Source: Papaver somniferum
Taxonomy: Eukaryota > Streptophyta > Magnoliopsida > Ranunculales > Papaveraceae
Assembly: GCF_003573695.1 (NCBI RefSeq)
Contig: NC_039366.1
Coordinates: 162,816,770-162,880,769 of the forward strand
Direction: 5' to 3'
DNA: 64,000 nt
The notes beneath the pieces are model-generated. The model had not been told where the DNA came from, searched no databases, and saw nothing but the letters and a program-made list of their open reading frames with translations. This document shows positions 56,845 to 64,000 of the stretch, in pieces; the stretch's first letter is position 1; the number at the start of each line of letters is the position of its first letter. The translations under genes and the position numbers were made by a program.

Positions 56845-59373
56845 AATACAACAATCAAAGTGTGATTACTTGATAATAGGTTCAGACTTAACCAAACTCT
56901 ATAGGATCACTATCAAGTAATACGGAGTTAATGTTTGTGTATTTCACTTTTAATTATAATAAACAATTATAATTGCGGAAATAGAATAGTAAAAGACACA
57001 GCAAGATTTTGTTAACGAGGAAACCGCAAATGCAGAAAAACCCTGGGACCAAGTCCAGAATTGAATACCCTCAGAATTAAGCCGTTATACAAAATGTAAA
57101 CCAACATCGTATAGTTGAGATCAAGCAACTAAACCTAGTTCACTTAGTTTATTCAGTATCCATGCGCTTCCAACATTCAATAAGTGCACGCACTAGAACA
57201 ATTCCTTTGGATCGAATTCCAAGCAATAAATGAACAACAAATTTGTTTGGTAACAACTCTATTGATACTTTTCAGATAAATATATCTCAATTCATATGCA
57301 AAGGCTCTTCCATTCAAACTAATAAACTCCTTTGCCTGGTTAGATCAATACAATCTCTATTACCTAACTAATAAGATTCAGATTTGTAACAATCAAAATA
57401 GAAGTCAAGAGAACTATTAGGTGTTACCGATCTTGCGCAACTAATCAATCGAATAAATCCGATTCTAGTTGGATCCCAGCCGATCAAGGTTTGTGCTACA
57501 CAAAGATATGAGAAACCAATAAGAAATCTTCTTTGTCTTCAAATCTTCTTTAATCTTCAATTGAACCTGCACAACACCACTTGAATCTCTTGTGATCAAT
57601 CACGCACAAAACGGAGTCTGTTAACAATGGATTATCACAAGATGTCTTTAGATATACAAACAGTTCTAAAAATCCCGTTGACACTTCGATCTAGTTTGAT
57701 TGAATCTTATATCAGAAGATAAAATTCTCAATAATAAACAAACTAGGTGCAATCAAAGTTTAACAACCGTTAGTCAATCAAATCAATCAAAAACTAATAA
57801 ACTGCAATTATCTAGTACCCACCAACGGTACTCGTAGAGCTTCTTGATCCCACAGAAGTCTTTAAGCGGTCGTTAGATTTCGCCTAATTAGGGTACTTTC
57901 CTCTCCGGATAGACGACTCCACCAGAAACAACAAAAGGATGAAGTTTGCCTGGCTCTTAGTATAGTTTGCTAGAAATGAAAACTTAGGTATTTATAGACC
58001 AAGGATGTTTGGACACAAAGGAATTTCCAAAAAAAAAATTATTCTCAAGATATGCAATAAATGCCCACGGTTTTCATAATTCCTGAAAATGCTTTGTCCA
58101 ATATTTTCCGAAATCTCTCAATAGAAAATCTCAATTTAGTAAATGCACATTACTAATTTTTATTCTCTAAAGATATGCATTTAATTGCTGGTAATTAAAT
58201 CATATAAAACTAACAATCTTAATTTATTTCAGACCGGGATCTCCTTAAGTAATTAAGGAATAACTTTGAACAATAAAAGATAAGAGTTACTGTTTGCGTT
58301 CAAAGTATGTTAACATCTTTTCTTTGTAAATCATCTTTCAATTTTTGCAATATTGGAATCGATTGTACCACACTTCCAAACAAGTTTATAATTGGTTCAT
58401 TTGTATTCCAAGACAACTATGTAATTGATCAAGTATCAAATCACAATCATGGGTTCAATCGGTTCTACCAATCACTAGGATCGGTTATACATTAATATGG
58501 ACTACTTGTGATCGGACACACAAGTTACCAGGATCGATTACGTCAATTACCAAAACCGGTTACCATATACTCATGGTATTGCTTGTGATTGGTTACACAA
58601 GTCACTAGGATCGATTACACCATTTACTAGGATCGGTTACACCAATTACAAATATCGATCATACCATCTCAGGTGATTACTTAGGATCGGTTACACTAAT
58701 TAATAAAAACTAGTCATACCAAATCATAAGTCAGGCATTGTGATTAGTTATACCAAGATACATAACGAGTTATGATCGGTTCTACTAACTCACACATATT
58801 AGTAATCTAAAGATATGCAATGAATAACAATACCAATAAGCCTAGCGATTTCTCTTTTGATTCATAAAGCAATTTCATGAATGTACTTCCTTTAAACAAA
58901 TATAAACATTGTTTCCTAGGATGAAATCTTCACTTTTACCCATACACATAATCACACTAGCATTCATACGAAGTTCAAAAGTTAAGCGTTATACTTCGTA
59001 GTCTAATTCCTTAATACTATGATCATATGATCATGTCTCACTACTAGAGTAAAATATGCATCCACAGTTTCGCAGTTATGTTTTCAATATAGTATGACTT
59101 AAATACGTTAGGAATGAAAGCAGTTCAAGTCAATATTACTAACCTCAAGAGGAAGGATGATGTTGTCGTTGTAGCTCGTTACTTCTTCACATTCTTCAAG
59201 TCTTCGAGTAATACTTGTATGTCTCATATTCCTAGACTTTCTAGTCAAACCTATACGAAGTTATCTCTAGTACATAATAAAGCGACTCTTAGATGAGTTT
59301 TGATTCACTAAAATATGACAATCAAACTTGACATACCAACGCTTGGTGGGTTCAACCGATTTATGCTCTAACA
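56845..59373 (-). repeat. LTR E: related but distinct LTR, minus orientation, left end unclear
   Basis: The right edge ...tttatgctctaaca (59373) matches the TGTTAGAGCA start of A/B/D LTRs. It also contains the conserved block at 57007-57063 (ttgttaacgaggaaaccgc...). The remaining sequence is unlike A/B/D. 58440-58700 is a string of degenerate ggatcggttacaccaatta units. The left end abuts the end of B LTR, so B may have inserted into it, or the two recombined in the shared tctaacaa. No internal region follows on the right, so it may be a solo or truncated LTR. Confidence 0.6.
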
Positions 59374-59375
59374 AG

Positions 59376-59910
59376 ATGGAGTTCGTGAACTTTGTGTTTT
59401 CTGTTTGTTTCGTATTAGGAGTTCATTACTGTTAGTGATCCATCATGTGCTAATCGTTCCTATGGGTATGGAGTTCATCCTCTTTGGTGAACTCCGTGCC
59501 TTTTTTTCCTAATAGGAGTTCATCGATGTTTAGTGAACTATCATGTGCTAAACTTTCCTATGGGGATGAAGTTCATCCTCTTTGGTGAACTCTGTGCTTT
59601 TTATTTGTTTCCTAGTAAGAATTCATCATGTTCATCCTCTTTGGTGAACTCCGTGCTTTCTATTTGTTTCCTAGTAAGAGTTCATCTTGTTTAGTGAGCT
59701 ATCATATGCTAATCTTGCATACGGAGGTGGAGTTCATCCTATTTGGTGAACTTCGTGCTTTCTGTTTGTTTCCTAGTAGGAGTTCATCCTGTTTAGTGAA
59801 CTATCATGTGGTAATAGTTCCTATAGAGTTGGAGTTCATTACCTTTAGTGAACTCCCTGATTTCAGTATGTTTCCTAGTAGGAGTTCATAATGTTTTATG
59901 AACTCACTAG
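59376..59910. repeat. 99-bp minisatellite (about 5.5 units)
   Basis: Units of about 99 bp with ggagttcatcctctttggtgaactcc, then a spacer gtgctttctgtttgtttcct, then agtaggagttcat...tttagtgaac and tatcatgtgctaat. Unit starts are near 59376, 59470, 59567, 59629, 59731 and 59831; the third is a partial copy. Each unit begins with an 8-bp inverted repeat (ggagttca / tgaactcc) with a 10-base loop. Because 99 is divisible by 3, an 87-residue repeat ORF (59628-59891) is open, but it is most likely incidental. Confidence 0.85.
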
Positions 59911-61199
59911 TGGAAAATAGAAAAAAAAAAAGTCTGCCAGAAAAGCACTTAAAATCACTAAAAAGGACCACTACTGAAAGCCCTAGAATTGTAGTCTTAT
60001 TTCTCAAAACGACTGCTTCTGGGACTCTTTGAATTTTTCAAACAACGTCTACCTTCGACAGACTGTTAATTAATTCTGATATACACAGTCTTTTTTATGG
60101 ATCAAATTTTATAAAAAAAAATAGAAATTGATTCAGCTGATCCAAAGTTGGTTCAGATAAATAACAGTTCGACTAATGATTGCTTCAAAACTGAATCGAT
60201 CATAAAATTACAACCGAATCTTTACAACTTCAACTATCTGAGATACTTTTAAGTTCCAAATCTCAAAACTTCAAAACTAAGTTGAAAATGTTTAACCAAT
60301 ATTCCTATTACAAGTTTAACAACCAGACTATTACAAGCTTGACAACTAGAAAGCTCCAACACTAAGTTGAAGGAAAGACTTCATCATTTATCCCATCATT
60401 TACTGACAAGGTACGTCTAATCAGGTCCATTACACGAAGCCTAAGCTACAAACAAAAAGCATAATCCCTGTGAGAGATGAAAGACTTTTTGTTCAGTACC
60501 AAGAACACCTTATAGCTCTGTTCAAGCCTGACTTCAACACCTAAACAGTACAATCAAATCAAAATTTATTTCAGTCCATGGTCAGTTTACGTTGGTTGTG
60601 CATAAAGGAAATATAAGGCTTTTGATCTACCAACACATCCTTTGCCAAAATTTGCACTGAAAGATCGAGTACAATGGTGAGAAGCCACATAAAACGCATC
60701 CTTGAAACCATCTGGAGTCTCCTATGGTAGATGACCCAACACAGAATGGTAAGCAGGTTGGACAAGCTGCTAAGAGCAGAAAAGCATGTCCAATTATAAA
60801 TATTGAAGTTCTGTCAAATGTAAGAGCAGTATATATCACAGACACTTGTTGCAAAAAAAAAAAAAAAAAACCGCAGTCAAAGATAAGAAATAGCATGCCA
60901 CCTTGATTTCTCTATAGAGAAATGAAAGAACTAAGAGTAAACAATGATGATACCTATCATTTTGGAAAGCAATGCTACTGGAAGTCATGAAATCAGCAAC
61001 CATAACAAGTGGCCTCCTAAGAAATACCATTCGTACAGTATAGCAAAGTGATACTAATGGCGGTCATATGAAAGTTTAATTTTTTTCAAGTATCTGCATA
61101 CAAAAATTATAGTATATAAAGGATGGCTATAGCAGCTAAGAGATATGGTGGGAATCTAAGCATGTCATACTCAAACCAAGGAAAGCTCGATCAAGAAAA
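59911..61199. other. Intergenic region, little recognised
   Basis: AT-rich. Contains an 18-base A run at 60853-60870. Possible extension of the LINE remnant toward its 3' end on the minus strand, but no readable motif. The ORFs here (60571-60765, 60724-60906, 60836-61030) are short and unsupported. Confidence 0.4.
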
Positions 61200-61935
61200 A
61201 GGAAAGAAGCTCAATCTGATTAGAGGGTTCCAGAGCAACAGCTGCCAGCATAGCCTTATATTCCAGCTCCTCAGCTTCAAATCCTATCTTCATTCCTCCA
61301 TTGAAGAATTCTCCTTGCACCCGAATGCATCTACCTGCACAATTCCTCACTATTATCCCTATTCCACCTTGTAATGAATCTGACTTAAAGAAGCATCAAA
61401 ATGTAGAAGAAACAAGATTAGTTCCAGGAGACACAAGTTTATTAATGCCATCTATTGACATTGTCCTATTTGGAGTTATGTTCTGAAAAATCTTTGAACA
61501 TCAAATAGTACAAACTGATGCTTAAAAAAAATAGTCCAAACTGAAACCATTAGCAATTTATTAATCTCATGTCTAGTAATTCCTGCACCAAAGGTAACAT
61601 TGATATTTAAAACCAACCAAATAGATCTAGCATAACCACATTCAAGGAATAGGTGATTACTGGATTCCACAGGATGATTACACAAACTGCAATGCAATTC
61701 AATATCATTTCCATATCTAGCTAGTTCGTCTCTTGTTGGGACTATATCTTTTAACACTTCCAAACAAAAAATTTAACTTCCACAAAGCTTTCCATACTTG
61801 TGGAAAAACAGAATTAGTACCTGCAAAAGTATTAGATGGACTAGACAACACATTATAGACACTCCTAACAGAGAACTGGCCTTTCCTGTCTGGAAGCCAA
61901 ATAAGAGTATGAAGTCTGATTCACCCAACATTGAG
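61200..61935 (-). pseudogene. LINE (non-LTR) ORF2 fragment: zinc-binding RVT plus RNase H
   Basis: The minus-strand order is characteristic of plant L1-type LINE ends: DSLIWLPDRKGQFSVRSVYNVL (61935-61860), FPQVWKALWKLNF (about 61820-61780), a frame change, then VLKDIVPTRDELARYG...ELHCSLCNHPVESSNHLFLECGYARSIW (zinc-binding RVT; Cys-X2-Cys and His/Cys visible, 61760-61640). After a stop (near 61400) comes LQGGIGIIVRNCAGRCIR...EAEELEYKAMLAAVALE (RNase H-like RVT_3, 61380-61220). The RT palm upstream is missing. At least two frameshifts or stops are present, so it is an old 5'-truncated insertion. Confidence 0.75.
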
Positions 61936-61989
61936 TTCTGGCGGTACTCCGTAGCTGGTGGTACTCCGAAAATATGAAAACTATGAAGT

Positions 61990-62401
61990 AAACGATTTCA
62001 TCAAATGTGAATGCTTCCCCCTTTTCCTTTAAGTAGCGCGCTTTCACGGCTTCGTGCTACAAAAACAACACACAAACTTATTTGGTTACATATAAATTTA
62101 AAAAAGTACTGTGCCGAATAAACCATAAAGATACGTACAAGTTGTAGAGGGGACAATCTAAGGTGTCTTGCGTGAGATATCCGGTGTTTGATTTTAAAAA
62201 CCCAGCTACCGCATCTAGGATGATGTTGTGCCTATCCTTGATTTGTTGAACATTTCTTCTTTTCGGTTTCCCATAATCTTGGCTAAATTTGTTATGTATC
62301 TTCGCCCAATAGGTCTCGGTCGAGGAGCGATCTAGAACTCGACTTTTGGCTACCCATGCTTTGGTGATTGCCAAATCTTCCGCGGGGTCAAACGATGCCA
62401 T
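61990..62401 (-). pseudogene. SANT/Myb-like DNA-binding gene fragment (PIF/Harbinger ORF1-like)
   Basis: ATG 62401 (MASFDPAEDLAITKAWVAKSR...) leads into a Myb/SANT-like helix set: EDLAITKAWVAKSRVLDRSSTETYWAKIHNKF and NVQQIKDRHNIILDAVAGF. Proteins of this kind are often annotated as glutathione S-transferase T3-like or NAM-associated and are related to the ORF1 protein of PIF/Harbinger transposons. The frame loses the pattern after FLKSNTGYLTQD (about 62160). A second exon-like piece AVKARYLKEKGEAFTFDEIVYFI lies at about 62050-61985 after a plausible intron. The rest is cut by the LINE fragment. The longer upstream ORF to 62491 adds an unlikely leader. Confidence 0.6.
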
Positions 62402-63597
62402 TTGTTGTATGTAGAAGTATGGAATGAGTAGGTTCTCTAATAAGCTACAAGTGGAGTACACGTGCGTTGTTGGTCGAACACCGAGTTTCAAATACGCCTT
62501 CTTCCATGTTAAACCAATTGTTTAGCATGATAGAACACCGTTGCGAAGTGAAGAAAAACAAAATCGAGCGAATATAGCAACAAATTCTCCTTTTCGGCTC
62601 TATAACAACGCCGGCTTAATCTACAATGCAACTTTTACTCCTTACAGCAACAAAAGCTAATTCCTAAATCCATAAAAAAATCACTACTAACAAAAATTAA
62701 CTCAACCTAAACCAAATTGCACAATTTCCGTCACAAAATTCACACAAAACATCATTTGTTTCAACCGATTAATACTGTCTAACAAAAATCAATCAGGAAA
62801 TCATAAGGAAACGTGATCATCCATGTGAACCCAAACCCAAAATTACAATCTTATTATTAGAATTTATCAGAGAATGCTCTAGATGAACTCTCTCTAAATT
62901 GGTTTATGATCATAAAAAAATGAAAGACCTGAACAAAACAAAAGAAACCTGACAATAAAAAAATCTTAAAATTCTTACTAAGATATAAAATCACAGCCAA
63001 GATCATAAAAAACTCTTAAAATTGATAGAACCCTAGGTTTACATAATACAGTAGAAAACGATTTTAGTTTTGGGAAAGGTATATACCTGAAACCCTAGAA
63101 ATAGTAATTTCAAATTAAGAAAAACATCCTCCATTCATGAAATTAAACAAGTAAGTTTGAATTTAATCTGATAAGAGAAGGAAAGATTTTTATTTTCTAT
63201 TTTCTTACCTAGGGTTTCTCTATTTCGCCTCTTCCAGTCTTTCTTCCACGAAAGTAAGAGAAGGAAATATTTTTTTTCTTTTCTCTCTAGTTGTTAAAGC
63301 AACCAAAATTCCATTTTACCTAGTTAATTAACCAAAATGCCATTTTACCTAGGTTTATCACGTCATTATGACATAGTGGGTTAGAATAGGTGCCAATTAG
63401 ACTAGGGTACGTGTTCTATTAAAGATTTCTCTTGGGAATAGGCGTGACCCTCCAAGAATTTATAGTTTATTCCTGATAGAGTTGTTTATAAGGGGATTAA
63501 CAGGGAAACCAAAGGGTCAGAGAGCAAATAAATTCATAGAGAAATTTGTAGAGGGAGATTATTGTTTTCTGAATTTTTCCAAATCAAATCAATCAAA
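62402..63597. other. Region between the SANT fragment and the right-edge ORF
   Basis: AT-rich with long A/T runs. On the minus strand a telobox-like aaaccctag/gtaaga (about 63207-63216) could be a leader exon end with an intron donor, and tttcag near 63090 a matching acceptor, so a minus-strand transcript toward the SANT fragment may begin near 63300. On the plus strand gtttataagggg (63484-63495) is a TATA-like element about 110 bp upstream of ATG 63598. No protein is supported. Confidence 0.4.
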
Positions 63598-64000
63598 ATG
63601 ACTGGTGATGATGACGAACGCAGACGAAAGGGTAAATCCCCCATGACTGAAGAGAAACTACTGAAAGAGTTAGAAGAGAAAGAAAGACGTGAAAGGTTAT
63701 CATCCACTATGCAGATTATTGGGCAGATGACCAAGGATGGTCTGGAGAAAGTACACAAGAGAGTAAATGACTTGTTATATGATATTGAAGTTCATCCTCT
63801 CTGGGAAGAGATGCATGCTGCAATGGATGAAATCAAAGCAGAAGAGAAACCAGTTGAAAAATCGGTACAGATTTTGAAAAAGAAGCGTCATCTTGATCTT
63901 TTCATAGATGAAGAAGAGGAGGAGGAGTTCTGGGAAGTGCAGAGTAAAAAGATGAGGTTGGTTGTAATGGCAGTAATGAAGAAAGAAAATGACAGTGATG
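63598..64000 (+). CDS. Acidic/basic coiled-coil-like ORF, 5' end only (runs off window)
   Basis: ATG 63598 (atcaaaATGact) opens an uninterrupted frame of 134 codons to the window edge. Sequence: MTGDDDERRRKGKSPMTEEK, then a charged helix (EEKLLKELEEKERRERLSSTMQ), a mixed stretch with HPLWEEMHAAMDEIK, a basic patch KKKRHLDLF, an acidic run DEEEEEEFWEV and MKKENDSD. Codon use is clean and there are no stops. No domain recognised. It could be a host gene or the start of another retroelement ORF. A TATA-like gtttataagggg lies upstream at 63484. Confidence 0.55.
   Translation, partial: MTGDDDERRRKGKSPMTEEKLLKELEEKERRERLSSTMQIIGQMTKDGLEKVHKRVNDLLYDIEVHPLWEEMHAAMDEIKAEEKPVEKSVQILKKKRHLDLFIDEEEEEEFWEVQSKKMRLVVMAVMKKENDSD

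Noticed and set aside
56845..59373. E as the LTR partner of B
   Set aside because: Apart from the conserved block and the terminal motif the sequences do not align, and B already has its own complete 5' LTR ending at 56844.
59628..59891. 87-residue repeat protein
   Set aside because: Follows entirely from the 99-bp tandem units being a multiple of three; no upstream signals.
60853..60870. A18 run as a LINE poly(A) tail
   Set aside because: The LINE remnant reads on the minus strand, so its tail would appear as T on the plus strand; orientation is wrong.

Overview
The window is a stretch of plant nuclear DNA (flowering plant, almost certainly a eudicot; the exact genus cannot be fixed from sequence alone) made almost entirely of nested LTR retrotransposons. 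The evidence is tRNA-type primer binding sites next to TG...CA-bounded LTRs, polypurine tracts, gag zinc knuckles, a Tat-type gypsy pol with two RNase H domains, and AT-rich spacers. There are no bacterial-type operons and I recognise no rRNA, tRNA or CRISPR features. Most protein-coding sequence is transposon-derived and broken by stops or frameshifts.

Layout. (1) 1-41,231: element A, plus strand, a gag-only retrotransposon (initiator-Met PBS, gag with zinc knuckle, no pol), split by later insertions. C, a minus-strand LTR of the same family, begins exactly at its terminus inside gag at 2,217. G, a gypsy-like non-autonomous element with a tRNA-Asp PBS, occupies 3,838-9,163. P, a Tat-lineage gypsy element that keeps gag but has lost recognisable pol, occupies 10,681-40,164. 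(2) Inside P, in opposite orientation, sits M (20,354-36,264), a nearly structurally complete 15.9-kb Tat-lineage element of the same LTR family. M keeps protease, RT, RNase H, archaeal-type RNase H and integrase but has lost most of gag. It carries two antisense transcription units between integrase and the 3' LTR, one with clean GT-AG introns. (3) 41,232-56,844: element B, minus strand, the same family as A, joined to A tail-to-tail at a short palindrome. B contains D (42,069-51,493, TSD tcccc), a further family member. D in turn contains a 1.1-kb Mutator-like TIR element with a 9-bp TSD. (4) 56,845-59,373: E, a related but distinct minus-strand LTR. (5) 59,376-59,910: a 99-bp minisatellite. 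(6) 59,911-64,000: the least repetitive part, with a decayed LINE fragment (zinc-binding RVT plus RNase H), a SANT/Myb-like gene fragment and the 5' end of an acidic coiled-coil-like reading frame that runs off the window.

The most notable points are: (a) antisense, apparently spliced genes with their own TATA-like signals inside the Tat elements M and P; (b) the gag-only family A/B/D, with a conserved second small ORF of unknown function and, in D, replacement of most of gag by unrelated coding sequence; (c) very large inverted LTR pairs (1-1,043 against 2,217-3,240; M 5' LTR against P 3' LTR with a 283-bp gap) that could give hairpin RNA; (d) arrays of GC-rich hairpin modules repeated through the LTRs of P and M; (e) a duplicated integrase HHCC region in M; (f) a sequence block kept in all LTRs of the A/B/C/D/E group. 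Insertion order inferred from nesting: A and B (and E) first, then C, G, P and D, then M in P and the Mutator-like element in D. Each junction that lacks a target-site duplication is explained by a later deletion.
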